NCBI RefSeq assembly: GCF_001202035.1
Contig: NZ_LGHT01000025.1
Location: 310,001 to 374,000, forward strand
From: Pseudorhodobacter wandonensis
GTDB taxonomy: Bacteria; Pseudomonadota; Alphaproteobacteria; Rhodobacterales; Rhodobacteraceae
Length of the DNA stretch: 64,000 bases
Direction: 5' to 3'
Shown: positions 8,938-18,100 of the stretch, piece after piece
Position numbering within the stretch: position 1 is the stretch's first letter
How the letters are laid out: every line of letters begins with the position of its first letter
Program-made: the position numbers and the translations under genes
Notes under the pieces: generated by a model
What the model was told of the DNA's origin: nothing
The model's database searches: none
Seen by the model: only the letters and a program-made list of their open reading frames with translations

Positions 8938-10317
8938 ATGTTTTTGTCTGTCCTTGATATGTTCAAAGTCGGTATTGGCCCGTCGTCGTCACACACGATG
9001 GGGCCGATGGTTGCGGCGGCGCAGTTCTTGAAAACGCTGCGTGACAGCCCGTTTCATGCCCATGGCCTGCGGGCCACCTTGCACGGCAGCCTTGCCTTTA
9101 CCGGTGTAGGCCATGCGACCGACCGCGCCACCATTCTGGGTCTCGCCGGGTTTGAACCGCAAACCTACGATGCCGCCCGCGCCGAAACCGTTTTGGCCGA
9201 GATTAAGGCCACCAAAACCATCAACGCCCCCGGCCTTGGCCCGCTGCAGTTTGACCCCGCCGCGGATCTGGCGTTCGACTATGGCCCCAACCTGCCCGGC
9301 CATGCCAATGGCATGATCATCCGCGCGACCGATGCGCAAGGCGATGTGATCTTGCAAGAGACCTATTATTCCATCGGCGGCGGGTTTGTGTTGACCGAGG
9401 CCGAGCATGCAGCGGCCGGTGCGATCAAGGCCAATGCGCGTTCCGACGTGCCTTTTCCTTTTCAGAATGGCGCCGAGATGTTGGAAATGGCCAAGACTTC
9501 GAACCTGACCATCGCCCAGATGAAACGCCGCAACGAGCTGCGCTTTCGCAGCGCTGACGATCTGGATGCAGGCATCAACCGCGTTTGGGAGGTGATGAAT
9601 GATTGCATCAGTCGCGGGATGGAAGGCACCGGTATTCTGCCCGGCGGTCTTCGTGTGCGCAGGCGCGCCAAAGGCATCCATGACCAGCTGATGGCCGAGC
9701 GCGGGCTGAACATGACGGCGCCGCACACGATCAATGACTGGATGTCGCTTTATGCCATGGCTGTGAATGAGGAAAACGCAGCCGGCGGACAGGTTGTGAC
9801 CGCTCCGACCAATGGTGCGGCGGGTGTGGTACCGGCTGTGATCCGCTATTACCTTGATCACGTGCCGGGCGCCTCTGTTTCGCGCGTTCCGGATTTCTTG
9901 CTGACTGCCGCCGCAATCGGCGGGCTGTGCAAGCATAACGCCAGCATTTCCGGCGCGGAATGTGGCTGCCAGGCCGAGGTCGGCTCCGCTGCCGCAATGG
10001 CCGCAGCAGGTTTGGCCGCCGTCTTGGGTGGCAGTGCCGAGCAGATCGAAAACGCCGCCGAAATCGCGCTGGAACATCACCTTGGAATGACATGTGACCC
10101 CGTAAAAGGGCTGGTGCAGGTGCCATGTATCGAACGCAACGGATTGGGTGCGATCAAAGCCGTTTCTGCGGCCAGCCTTGCCCTGCGCGGGGATGGTGTG
10201 CACTTGGTCAGCCTTGACGCCTGCATTGAAACCATGCGCCAAACAGGCCATGACATGCATGAAAAATACAAGGAAACATCGCTGGGCGGGTTGGCGGTAA
10301 ACGTGCCGAACTGCTAG
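8938..10317 (+). CDS. sdaA: L-serine dehydratase, iron-sulfur type, single chain
   Basis: Deaminates L-serine to pyruvate and ammonia using a [4Fe-4S] cluster. The chosen ATG at 8938 gives 459 residues and the standard N-terminus [20 protein letters not shown]; an earlier frame start at 8782 lies inside the GST gene. The beta domain ([10 protein letters not shown]) and alpha domain are fused as in enteric SdaA. Cluster cysteines are visible in [16 protein letters not shown] and [15 protein letters not shown]. The stop lies three bases from the convergent sulfotransferase-like gene. Confidence 0.95.
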   Translation: MFLSVLDMFKVGIGPSSSHTMGPMVAAAQFLKTLRDSPFHAHGLRATLHGSLAFTGVGHATDRATILGLAGFEPQTYDAARAETVLAEIKATKTINAPGLGPLQFDPAADLAFDYGPNLPGHANGMIIRATDAQGDVILQETYYSIGGGFVLTEAEHAAAGAIKANARSDVPFPFQNGAEMLEMAKTSNLTIAQMKRRNELRFRSADDLDAGINRVWEVMNDCISRGMEGTGILPGGLRVRRRAKGIHDQLMAERGLNMTAPHTINDWMSLYAMAVNEENAAGGQVVTAPTNGAAGVVPAVIRYYLDHVPGASVSRVPDFLLTAAAIGGLCKHNASISGAECGCQAEVGSAAAMAAAGLAAVLGGSAEQIENAAEIALEHHLGMTCDPVKGLVQVPCIERNGLGAIKAVSAASLALRGDGVHLVSLDACIETMRQTGHDMHEKYKETSLGGLAVNVPNC

Positions 10318-10320
10318 GGC

Positions 10321-10953
10321 CTAGCTGCGCAGCCCCGGCCGTTGCAAATGGCCCTGCGCAGCTACAGCCCTGTATAACGCGAATTCCTCGGCGTTTTGCG
10401 CGTGATAGCGGGCCAAAACCGCATCGCTCAGGGTATAGTCAACCCCATCAGATAAGGGCGACATATTGCGCACCGGTAGGGAAAGCGCTGCGCCCGTGCG
10501 ATCAGAAAAGAACGCCTCAAGCAGGCCAAGCTGTTTGTAATCGAACACATGGTCAACACCTGCGCTTTCGCCTGTCCAGCCGACAAACCGGTCTTGCCGA
10601 CCGACATTCGCCATTTGTGGCTTGCTGCCATCCAGATAGGCAAGCATGAATTCCTCGAAACTGTAGCCACGTGTACTGGCAGGCAAGCCTCTGATCTTGG
10701 GGCGTAAACGATAGCGATACCAGCTTTGCATCCGTTGCAATGGCCCCCGAACCACAGCCACCGTTTCCAACCTGCCGCCGAACGCCTCGGTCAGCGCTGC
10801 GGCGTGGTGCTGTACAAAACCGTAGTGACCGGTGTGACGGGCTGCATCGTCCGACATGGGCAAGGTATAGGGCGCCAACATCGCCCGCAGCGCCAATGAA
10901 CCGGTTTTGGGCGTTTCCAACACCACCAGCCGTTGCAATCCAAGTATCAACAC
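10321..10953 (-). CDS. Sulfotransferase family-like protein
   Basis: A 210-residue protein with features of the PAPS-dependent sulfotransferase P-loop. TPKTGSLALRAML near the N-terminus resembles the 5'-phosphosulfate loop, and VAVVRGPLQRMQSWYRYRLR resembles the 3'-phosphate-binding segment, where an Arg and a later Ser/Tyr follow the pattern V-R-P-R-S-Y. The start is GTG at 10953 with GAGG five bases upstream. The acceptor is unknown. It stands alone, between a serine dehydratase tail and a divergent exporter gene. Confidence 0.65.
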   Translation of the reverse strand: MLILGLQRLVVLETPKTGSLALRAMLAPYTLPMSDDAARHTGHYGFVQHHAAALTEAFGGRLETVAVVRGPLQRMQSWYRYRLRPKIRGLPASTRGYSFEEFMLAYLDGSKPQMANVGRQDRFVGWTGESAGVDHVFDYKQLGLLEAFFSDRTGAALSLPVRNMSPLSDGVDYTLSDAVLARYHAQNAEEFALYRAVAAQGHLQRPGLRS

Positions 10954-11093
10954 GCAACCTCACCTTTTCCCGCCCTCTGTACAAAACCGAATACACCAAA
11001 TTCCGCAAGCCCCTATAACCTGACGTTTTTGGCCCCCCGAACGGTCTTTTCAGGCAGGACGGCCCGGCATACCTGCTCTAGGGCTGGGACATT

Positions 11094-12038
11094 ATGACAG
11101 AATTACCAGCCCCCTCTCTGAATGCAGATCGCGTTTTAACCGGCGTGACGTTGATGCTGGCGTTTTGCGTCTTGGCGCCACTTCTGGATGTGTCGGCAAA
11201 ACTGGCCACAGCCACCCTGCCGGTCGGTCAAATCGTATTGGCCCGTTTCATCGTACAGGCAGGGCTAATGCTGCCCTTTGTGGCTGTGCTGCGCCTCGAT
11301 TGGCGGATGAGCCGCCGCACGCTGGGCTTTGTCTTTGCCCGCGCGGTTTGCTTGATGCTTGCCACCTATTGCTTTGTTGCCGCCGTCGCGGTGATGCCAA
11401 TCGCAGATGCTCTGGCGATTGTGTTTGTCGAACCCTTCATCCTGCTGCTTTTGGGCAGCATGTTGTTTGGCGATGAGGTGGGGCCACGCCGCATCATCGC
11501 GTCAACCATCGGCTTTCTGGGCGCAATTCTGGTCATCCAGCCCTCTATCTCGGCTTTTGGCTGGGTGGCCCTGTTTCCGCTTGGCACGGCACTTACCTTT
11601 GCCGCCTATATGCTGATCACACGCGCCATGTCGCGGGCAATGCACCCTGTCACCATGCAATTGCATACCGCCCTTGCCGGATCAGCGATCTGCCTGCCGC
11701 TCATGGCGGTGTTTGATGGCAGCGACATTGCTGAACTTGACGCAATCATGCCACAGGGTATCGAATGGCTCTGGCTGTTCGGTGTCGGGTTTTGGGCCGC
11801 ATGCAGCCATATGTGCATAACTTATGCCCTGAAATTCGCGCCCTCGGCCACGCTGGCCCCCTTGCATTACGCCGAACTGATTTCGGCCGTAACGCTAGGC
11901 TATCTGATATTTGACGATTTTCCGAACCTGATGACTTGGGCAGGGATTTTCATCATCACCGGCTCGGGCCTATACATCATTTACCGCGAGCATGTGACGG
12001 CGCGCCAAACTGTCACCCCACCCAAGCAAAAGCGTTAG
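11094..12038 (+). CDS. DMT superfamily EamA-type membrane exporter
   Basis: A 314-residue inner-membrane protein with about ten hydrophobic helices in two five-helix halves (EamA repeats), typical of drug/metabolite transporters. The internal repeat is visible in the two helices followed by loops with conserved Glu/Gly (IVFVEPFILLLLGSMLFGDE in the first half, APLHYAELISAVTLGYLIF in the second). The cytoplasmic tail is basic (TPPKQKR). The substrate cannot be inferred. It is convergent with the thiamine pyrophosphokinase gene, with 22 bases between the stops. Confidence 0.88.
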   Translation: MTELPAPSLNADRVLTGVTLMLAFCVLAPLLDVSAKLATATLPVGQIVLARFIVQAGLMLPFVAVLRLDWRMSRRTLGFVFARAVCLMLATYCFVAAVAVMPIADALAIVFVEPFILLLLGSMLFGDEVGPRRIIASTIGFLGAILVIQPSISAFGWVALFPLGTALTFAAYMLITRAMSRAMHPVTMQLHTALAGSAICLPLMAVFDGSDIAELDAIMPQGIEWLWLFGVGFWAACSHMCITYALKFAPSATLAPLHYAELISAVTLGYLIFDDFPNLMTWAGIFIITGSGLYIIYREHVTARQTVTPPKQKR

Positions 12039-12060
12039 GCGCCGCCGGTGTTATGTTGCG

Positions 12061-12717
12061 CTAAACCGTCAACGCGGCAAGGGCCGCAGCAAAACGGTTG
12101 CGCGGCACCATTACCAGCATTCCCGGTTGGTCCATTTCCAACCGCACAGGGCCAAGCGCTTGGTTAGAGGTACCGCCGCGGGCATCCGGCGCAAATGTTA
12201 ACCCGGCGATTGGCCATTTCAACCCGTCGCTGCGCCCCGTCACCTGTGCCATAGGAAACAGCGAAAACCGGTCACCTGCCTGCATCGCAATGTTCAGACG
12301 AGGCGGCGCTGCAAATACCACATCTTCGCGCCCGATCAGCAAACAGGGCATAGTTTGGCGCCGGATCAACACTGACAACACGGCCAGTTCATGATCAACC
12401 CGCCCGCCAAGACAACCAAGCGCCAGCACAAACGGCGCGTGAATATTGCGCAGCGCCTTGTCAAAATCAGTGCTTTCCTGCTCGGGCACCTCATGCACCA
12501 CATCGCCCAGCAGCCCGCGCGCCTTGTCGGAAATACTGTCCATATCACCAATCACCGCTGCAGGTCGCACCCCCAGCGCCAGCGCCCGATCTGCCCCGCC
12601 ATCCGCAGCCACGACCAAAGGCGCCCGCGCCATGGCCGCCTTTAGATCACGCGACAGCACAGGGCCGCCCGCAATCAGCGTTACACCTGTTTGAGATTCG
12701 ACAATCGGGCAATTCAT
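12061..12717 (-). CDS. thiN: Thiamine diphosphokinase
   Basis: Transfers pyrophosphate from ATP to thiamine, making thiamine diphosphate. The 218-residue length and motifs fit the TPK family: VVAADGGADRAL, IGDMDSI (metal and ATP binding) and ALGCLGGRVDHELA (the GGRxDH motif contacting thiamine). No TPP-riboswitch-like leader is seen in the 141 bases upstream. No thi biosynthesis genes are adjacent, which suggests a salvage role. Confidence 0.9.
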   Translation of the reverse strand: MNCPIVESQTGVTLIAGGPVLSRDLKAAMARAPLVVAADGGADRALALGVRPAAVIGDMDSISDKARGLLGDVVHEVPEQESTDFDKALRNIHAPFVLALGCLGGRVDHELAVLSVLIRRQTMPCLLIGREDVVFAAPPRLNIAMQAGDRFSLFPMAQVTGRSDGLKWPIAGLTFAPDARGGTSNQALGPVRLEMDQPGMLVMVPRNRFAAALAALTV

Positions 12718-12858
12718 CGTAATACTGTATCCAGATTAAGGCACAATCGAATGGTTCGGACACAAACAATCCATCAAATTACCCCTAAGTGTCCACGGTA
12801 TTGAACATCCTCAGCGGTCATGTAGGGCAACAGTTTGGTAACAAGGGGCGAGCATCCA

Positions 12859-15105
12859 ATGGTCGGGGCGAGCAAGATTCTTACAGTTTCATATGGAACT
12901 TTCTCCTGCACACTGGAGGGCTTTGACGAACCTTTCAACACGATGAAGGCAATTGCCGAGTATTTCCGCGATTTGGCCGCCGATGACCGCTATTTCGGGG
13001 CCGAGCCCCCTACGCCAGACGCGGCGATGCTGCATCAGATCGCAGAACGCGAAATGAAACGCCGTGTCGAGGCCAAGATCCAGGACAATGGCGTTGTGTT
13101 GCGTGCCAGCGATTCGGATGAGTCGGACACCCTTTCACGCCTCGACGCGCCCAAAGCCAAATCCGCGCCCAAAGCTGATGCCTTGTTCGAAGAACAAGAT
13201 GCCACCTCCGCCCGCGCAGCACAGTCGTCGCCAATTCCTTCTGCGGTCCGTCCGATAGCCGATTCCACTATCTCGGACAGCGTTGCTGCCAAATTGTCCC
13301 GCATCCGTAACGCGATGGCCGAAACACGTGCCTCGGGCGAAACCACCCGCCCGTCGGCCCAACTTGCAGGTGCCAGCGCCTTGGCCGAGGCCGAAGCTGC
13401 CCAAAAAGCCGAAGCAGAAGCCCGCGCCAAAGCCGAGGCTGAAACCGCCCAAAAGGCCGAAGCAGAGGCCCGTGCCAAAGCCGAGGCCGAAGCCGCCCAA
13501 AAGGCCGAAGCAGAAGCCCTCGCCAAAGCCGAGGCAGAAGCCGCACAAATGGCCGAAGCAGAGGCCCGTGCCAAATCCGAGGCCGAAGCCGAAGCCGCAC
13601 GAAAAACCGAAACGAACGCCGAAGCGAACAAGAACAACGACACTGCCGCTGATGAAGCGCAGTTGGCATCCTTTGCTGGTGCCTTTGATGATGAAGACGA
13701 GGCACTCGACGGCGGTTTTGACGATGACATGCTGGATACCAGCCTAGAGCCGCTTGATGCCGAAGGCGATGGCACCCTGATGGCATCTCTTGCAACAGTG
13801 ATGGCTGACGACAACTTGTCGCCGACCGCTGCAAACGCACCATCAAATACCACAGCGAAAAAGCCGGCCAACGACGAGGCCGCGAATGACGACGATAGCG
13901 ATGATCTTGCGGTTGATCTAAAGGAAAGCGCGCTCGACGCTGGCACGGACACGTCGGATGAAAGCATCGTCGACCGTACTGACGGGTCTGCAGAAAAAAC
14001 CGAATCCACCACCAACACCCCGGATGCGCGCCCGGCAGCTGAAGATGGCAAAGCAACGCTGTTGCGCGCCCGTGCTCGGGTAATCAAAATTCGCCGCGCC
14101 CCAACAAACCCCGGCCCAACCGAGCCAACACCTAGCCCGCGTGCTGAAGAGACACCGACGAATGCCGGAACCTTGTCGCCCGAAGACGAAGCCGATCTTA
14201 TGCGTGAACTGGCCGCGCTGGAAAAAGAGCTGCCGCCAGCCCAGAACACGAAAAGCACCGCTACAGATGCACAAAAAGATGCAGCTAACGCCGATAGCGT
14301 GGCACCGGTACGTCCTCAACGCCCCATGTCTTCGCGCCGCAAGGCCAGCGAACTGTCGTCCAGCGAGGATGATGCCTCGGTCAAACGCTTGCTAGACCAA
14401 ACCAATAGCGAATTGGAAGGCACTGAAAACCGCCGCCGCCTGTCTGCGATTGCCCATCTGAAAGCTGCCGTTGCCGCCACAGTTGCCGACCGCAAAGAAG
14501 GCGTCGACCAAGGGCCAACCGAAGAAATGCGAATGAACCCATATCGCGATGATCTGGAACGTGTTGTGCGTCCGCGCCCGAATTCTGCGCCATCCGGCAC
14601 CTCGACAGGTGAACGCCCTGCCCCCCTTATGCTGGTGTCAGAGCAGCGCATCGACGGTCCGCGCGTCAAGCCCAGCACAGCACAGCCCCATGTCACCCCG
14701 GTTCGCCCGCGCCGTGTGGCCGCCAACAACCTTGCGTTTTCGACCGATGAAGACGAAGCCCTTGAAACAGGTGAAGTCGACATCGAAGACCCAAGCCTGA
14801 TCAATGAAACCACAAGCTTTGCCGAATATGCAGAGCTGTTGGGCGCCGAGTCTCTGGCCGAATTGCTCGAAACAGCTGCCGCCTATTCAAAGCACATCCA
14901 AGGCCGTTCGGCCGTGTCGCGGCCCCAGTTGCTGCAACATGTGTTGTCTGTCCAGCCTGCGTTGGAAAGCGAACGCGAAACCGTGCTGCGCAGTTTTGGC
15001 ACATTGTTGCGCGAAGGCCGGATTGAAAAAGTACGGCCCGGCCAGTTCGCGCTAGGTGAAACCTCGCCCATTCAAGCCGAGGCGCGGCGGATCTCCAAAG
15101 GCTAA
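12859..15105 (+). CDS. Large acidic repeat protein of unknown function
   Basis: The product is not recognised. ATG at 12859 (748 residues) is preferred over the upstream TTG at 12835. The N-terminal 70 residues (KILTVSYGTFSCTLEGFDEP...IAEYFRDLAADDRYFG) look folded. Residues 176-239 are four copies of a 16-residue Ala/Glu/Lys repeat (AEAEAAQKAEAEARAK), predicted coiled coil, and this continues degenerately to about 250. Residues 260-630 are acidic, Asp/Ser/Thr-rich and probably disordered. The last 100 residues (TSFAEYAELLGAESLAELLE...HVLSVQPALESERETVLRSF) form a second folded block ending in a small winged-helix-like tail. No signal peptide is seen, so it is probably cytoplasmic. A scaffold-like role is only inference. 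It ends at a very strong hairpin. Confidence 0.8.
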   Translation: MVGASKILTVSYGTFSCTLEGFDEPFNTMKAIAEYFRDLAADDRYFGAEPPTPDAAMLHQIAEREMKRRVEAKIQDNGVVLRASDSDESDTLSRLDAPKAKSAPKADALFEEQDATSARAAQSSPIPSAVRPIADSTISDSVAAKLSRIRNAMAETRASGETTRPSAQLAGASALAEAEAAQKAEAEARAKAEAETAQKAEAEARAKAEAEAAQKAEAEALAKAEAEAAQMAEAEARAKSEAEAEAARKTETNAEANKNNDTAADEAQLASFAGAFDDEDEALDGGFDDDMLDTSLEPLDAEGDGTLMASLATVMADDNLSPTAANAPSNTTAKKPANDEAANDDDSDDLAVDLKESALDAGTDTSDESIVDRTDGSAEKTESTTNTPDARPAAEDGKATLLRARARVIKIRRAPTNPGPTEPTPSPRAEETPTNAGTLSPEDEADLMRELAALEKELPPAQNTKSTATDAQKDAANADSVAPVRPQRPMSSRRKASELSSSEDDASVKRLLDQTNSELEGTENRRRLSAIAHLKAAVAATVADRKEGVDQGPTEEMRMNPYRDDLERVVRPRPNSAPSGTSTGERPAPLMLVSEQRIDGPRVKPSTAQPHVTPVRPRRVAANNLAFSTDEDEALETGEVDIEDPSLINETTSFAEYAELLGAESLAELLETAAAYSKHIQGRSAVSRPQLLQHVLSVQPALESERETVLRSFGTLLREGRIEKVRPGQFALGETSPIQAEARRISKG
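13384..13575 (+). repeat. Four tandem 48-bp coding repeats
   Basis: Units at 13384, 13432, 13480 and 13528 each encode AEAEAAQKAEAEARAK or a one- or two-residue variant. Third-position differences between units show they have diverged while the protein pattern was kept. It lies inside the 748-residue protein and probably forms a continuous helix. Confidence 0.9.
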
Positions 15106-15120
15106 AGCGGCAACACATAG

Positions 15121-15159
15121 AAACCAAAAGGCCGGGGCTATTCCCCGGCCTTTTGGTTT
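15121..15159. terminator. Very strong bidirectional terminator overlapping a coding end
   Basis: A perfect 17-base inverted repeat (15121-15137 with 15143-15159) closes on the loop CTATT. It starts with AAACCAAAA and ends with TTTTGGTTT, so both strands give a GC-rich core and a U-rich tail. It terminates the 748-residue gene on plus. On minus it lies over the last six codons and stop of the DUF2842 gene. Confidence 0.9.
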
Positions 15160-15401
15160 TGTGCCTTTTGGGTTTTGGCATCTTGTGCCGCATCAGGATC
15201 GGCTTTGCCGACCCCCAGAAAAACAAATTTGAACGGCAGCATCCATAGGAACCCGAGGAAAACATAGGTCACGAATTCCAGCCAGAACGGCGGGCGGTCA
15301 AACAGCGACACCACAAAAAGCGCCGCAGCAATGTAAAGCGGCAAGCCGACAAGCAGCAACACCAATGACCAGCGCCGCCGCGCCTTGTAAGACAGTTTCA
15401 T
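15138..15401 (-). CDS. DUF2842 family small membrane protein
   Basis: An 87-residue protein with two hydrophobic helices (VLLLVGLPLYIAAALFVVSLF and FVTYVFLGFLWMLPFKFVFLGVG), the DUF2842 pattern known mainly in alphaproteobacteria; function unknown. Start at 15401 because AAGGAG lies upstream of MKLSYKARRRW, a positive-inside N-terminus. The C-terminal tail (DAAQDAKTQKAQNQKAGE) is hydrophilic, and its last codons form one arm of the terminator. It follows purA on the same strand after 85 bases. Confidence 0.85.
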   Translation of the reverse strand: MKLSYKARRRWSLVLLLVGLPLYIAAALFVVSLFDRPPFWLEFVTYVFLGFLWMLPFKFVFLGVGKADPDAAQDAKTQKAQNQKAGE

Positions 15402-15486
15402 TCCCGCTCCTTCACGCCGCGCGTTGGGCCCCTCACCGCACCGCATCGCCAGTCAACCAGCAATGCGGGCCGTTCATCTGGATGCA

Positions 15487-16779
15487 TCAATCCGCAAAGG
15501 GATCGGTGACCAGAATCGTATCGTCCCGCTCTGGACTTGTGGAAAGCAGGGCTACCGGGCATTGAATCAGCTCTTCAATCCGGCGCACATATTTGATCGC
15601 CGCACCCGGCAAATCGGCCCAAGAGCGCGCGCCAGAGGTGTCTTCGGTCCAGCCTTCCATGTCTTCATAGATCGGCGTGCAACGCGCCTGCTGGTCGGCG
15701 GCGGTGGGCAAGTAATCCAACCGCTTGCCGTCCAGGTCATAGCCTACACAGATCTTGATGATCGGAAAGCCGTCCATCACATCCAACTTGGTCAGGGCAA
15801 TACCCGTCACCCCACTGGTGGCGCAAGTTTGGCGCACCAGAACCGCATCGAACCAGCCGCAACGGCGTTTGCGGCCAGTGACGGTGCCAAACTCATGCCC
15901 GCGCTGGCCAAGGCGTTCGCCGTCGTCATCTTTCAATTCCGCCGGGAACGGTCCTTCGCCCACACGGGTGGTGTAGGCTTTGACGATGCCCAAAACGAAA
16001 TCAATCGCGTTTGGCCCGAGGCCGGTACCAGTGGCCGCTTGGCCCGCGATCACGTTCGACGAGGTCACAAAGGGATAGGTGCCGAAATCGATATCCAGCA
16101 GCGCGCCTTGTGCGCCTTCGAACAAAATCCGCTTGCCTGCGCGGCGGGCCTCATTCAACACTTTCCAAACGGGCTGCGCATAGGGCAGTACTTGCGGCGC
16201 GATTTCACGCAGTTGCGCCAGCAGCGCATCACGGTCAATCGGGTCAAGGCCAAGGCCACGGCGCAGCGCGTCATGGTGGGTCAGCAAACGGTCAACCCGC
16301 AGTTCCAGCGTCGCCTCATCGGCCAGATCGGCCACGCGAATGGCGCGGCGCCCGACTTTATCTTCATAGGCAGGGCCAATGCCGCGGCCTGTGGTGCCGA
16401 TTTTGGCAACCGAGGTCTGGCCTTCGCGTGCGCGGTCCAACTCACCATGTACCGGCAGAATCAGCGGCGCGTTTTCGGCGATCATCAGGTTTTCGGTGTT
16501 GATATCGACACCCTGCCCACGCAGTTTTTCAATTTCCATGATCAGGTGCCAAGGGTCCAGCACAACGCCATTGCCGATGACCGACAATTTCCCGCCGCGC
16601 ACGATGCCCGATGGCAACAAGGACAGCTTATACACCTTGCCATCAATGACCAATGTATGGCCCGCATTATGCCCGCCCTGAAAGCGCGCGATCACGTCTG
16701 CGCGCTCTGAAAGCCAGTCTACAATCTTGCCTTTTCCCTCATCGCCCCACTGGGCGCCGACGACAACGACATTGGCCAT
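15487..16779 (-). CDS. purA: Adenylosuccinate synthetase
   Basis: Catalyses the GTP-dependent joining of IMP and aspartate, the first step toward AMP. The 430-residue length is standard. The GDEGKGK loop (12-18) includes catalytic Asp13, and GGHNAGH contains His41, the second catalytic residue. The internal [11 protein letters not shown] and [14 protein letters not shown] blocks bind IMP and GTP. The start carries AAGGGATC upstream. It is transcribed divergently from the DUF6524 gene and is followed by DUF2842. Confidence 0.97.
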   Translation of the reverse strand: MANVVVVGAQWGDEGKGKIVDWLSERADVIARFQGGHNAGHTLVIDGKVYKLSLLPSGIVRGGKLSVIGNGVVLDPWHLIMEIEKLRGQGVDINTENLMIAENAPLILPVHGELDRAREGQTSVAKIGTTGRGIGPAYEDKVGRRAIRVADLADEATLELRVDRLLTHHDALRRGLGLDPIDRDALLAQLREIAPQVLPYAQPVWKVLNEARRAGKRILFEGAQGALLDIDFGTYPFVTSSNVIAGQAATGTGLGPNAIDFVLGIVKAYTTRVGEGPFPAELKDDDGERLGQRGHEFGTVTGRKRRCGWFDAVLVRQTCATSGVTGIALTKLDVMDGFPIIKICVGYDLDGKRLDYLPTAADQQARCTPIYEDMEGWTEDTSGARSWADLPGAAIKYVRRIEELIQCPVALLSTSPERDDTILVTDPFAD

Positions 16780-16975
16780 GCTGATGATCCCTTCACTTGG
16801 TCCAATTGAAACCGATTAGGGCATAGCCGCTTTGCCGCGTGGGCGAAACCACTATTTCGCACCGGCGGCACAAAGAAATGCCCCAACCCGCATTTTTTGC
16901 CCCCAGCATTTCCGGCTCTTGCCTCCTCCCGGTTCGCGTGGCACCTCTTTACGGGTAACAATAACAGGGTGCGAT

Positions 16976-17371
16976 ATGGGTGTGTTACTGCGATGGTTCG
17001 GGGCATTTGGCCTGTTATCGGCAACTTTCAACCCCACCCAGTGGAACTTTTATCGCTGGGCCGAGGCACATTACAGCACGCAATTGCCGCTGACTGTATT
17101 GCTGGGCCTGTTGCTGGCTGTGGCGTTCATTATCTATATTGCTGCCACTTTGCGCTCGCTTGGCGCCTTTGGGATGCTGCTGGTTGCGGCGGTATTTGCC
17201 GCGCTGATTTGGGTGTTGGTAGATTGGGGCATCCTGTCAACGGCCAACTCTTCGCTGAATATCTGGCTCGGAATTCTGGCGCTGTCACTGGTGCTGGGCA
17301 TCGGATTGTCATGGAGCATCCTTTGGCAAAAGATGTCGGGACAGGCCACGGTAGACGAGGTGGACGAATAA
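16976..17371 (+). CDS. DUF6524-like four-helix membrane protein
   Basis: A 131-residue inner-membrane protein, start ATG 16976 with CAGGGTG upstream; the longer frame from 16832 is non-coding. Four hydrophobic helices are visible (about residues 3-16, 38-60, 65-85 and 95-118). The segment FNPTQWNFYRWAEAH after helix 1 is conspicuous. I associate it with the DUF6524 family (function unknown), with moderate certainty. It precedes secG by 112 bases in the same direction. Confidence 0.75.
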   Translation: MGVLLRWFGAFGLLSATFNPTQWNFYRWAEAHYSTQLPLTVLLGLLLAVAFIIYIAATLRSLGAFGMLLVAAVFAALIWVLVDWGILSTANSSLNIWLGILALSLVLGIGLSWSILWQKMSGQATVDEVDE

Positions 17372-17483
17372 CCATGACGCCCGCTAATCGGGAAAGCCGC
17401 CCATTGATACGTCACCAAGGGCTTGCCCCCGCGCCAAACTGGGCCTAAGTAGGCGCGTCAGCCAAACGGAAGCATTATACCCT

Positions 17484-17936
17484 ATGGAAAACGTCGTTCT
17501 TACCATCCACCTTATCCTTGCACTCTGCCTTATCGGCGTAGTGTTGCTGCAACGCTCGGAAGGCGGCGGTCTTGGTATGGGCGGCGGCGGTGGCGGTGCC
17601 ATGTCGGGACGTGCTGCCGCAACAGCGCTGACCAAGCTGACATGGATTTTTGCCATCGGCTTTATCATCACCTCGATCACCTTGACCCTTATCGCCGCGC
17701 AAAACGCTGCTGGCAGCTCTGTCGTCGATCAGTTCGGTGGTTCTGTGCCTGAAAAGTCGGCACCGGCAACACCTTTGGGCACTGACTTGCTGCCACCGGC
17801 CCCGGCCAACGCACCGGCAACACCGCCCCGCGCCGATGACGCAGCACCTGCACCTGCCACTACGGGTTCGGCCGCAACGCCCCCCCGTGCCGCAGAACCG
17901 GCTGCACCGGCGACAGCACCTGCTTCTGGCAACTAA
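17484..17936 (+). CDS. secG: Preprotein translocase subunit SecG
   Basis: The small auxiliary subunit of the SecYEG channel. The N-terminal half has the two SecG membrane helices (VVLTIHLILALCLIGVVLLQ and WIFAIGFIITSITLTLIAAQ) joined by the Gly-rich cytoplasmic loop SEGGGLGMGGGGGGAMSGRA. The C-terminal 75 residues are a Pro/Ala-rich extension common in alphaproteobacterial SecG and probably unstructured. The pyrG gene follows, the usual secG-pyrG order in this group. Confidence 0.93.
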   Translation: MENVVLTIHLILALCLIGVVLLQRSEGGGLGMGGGGGGAMSGRAAATALTKLTWIFAIGFIITSITLTLIAAQNAAGSSVVDQFGGSVPEKSAPATPLGTDLLPPAPANAPATPPRADDAAPAPATTGSAATPPRAAEPAAPATAPASGN

Positions 17937-17947
17937 TCCAACGGCTT

Positions 17948-17974
17948 GGCAGGCCCCATCCCTTGGGGCTTGCC
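17948..17974 (+). terminator. Hairpin after secG
   Basis: GGCAGGCCCC (17948-17957) pairs with GGGGCTTGCC (17965-17974), with one G-U wobble and a seven-base loop. The tail TAAATT is U-poor, so termination may be partial, allowing some read-through into pyrG. Confidence 0.5.
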
Positions 17975-18100
17975 TAAATTCACACTCATCATCTTGCGTC
18001 CTGTTGCAGGGCGCCTGCTTTTCGGTTATGTCTCGTCTCCCGTGATGGTGCGATTCTGAGACGCCTTATCGCATTGCAAAATTTCACGGGGGTTCACCAC

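Noticed and set aside
8989-10260. A 423-codon minus-strand frame
   Set aside because: Antisense to the L-serine dehydratase gene, whose protein matches the family; the antisense translation has no recognisable domain.
12718-12858. A TPP riboswitch before thiN
   Set aside because: No conserved CUGAGA or thi-box-like sequence is seen in the upstream gap.
13384-13575. A possible CRISPR-like repeat array
   Set aside because: The four 48-bp units are contiguous with no spacers and encode one reading frame; they are a protein repeat.
13035-14258. A 407-codon minus-strand Ser/Ala-rich frame
   Set aside because: Produced by the GC-rich Ala/Glu repeat codons of the 748-residue plus-strand protein; the composition is a mirror of the repeat and not an independent gene.
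15424-16710. A 428-codon plus-strand frame
   Set aside because: Antisense to purA, which has clear catalytic residues on the minus strand.
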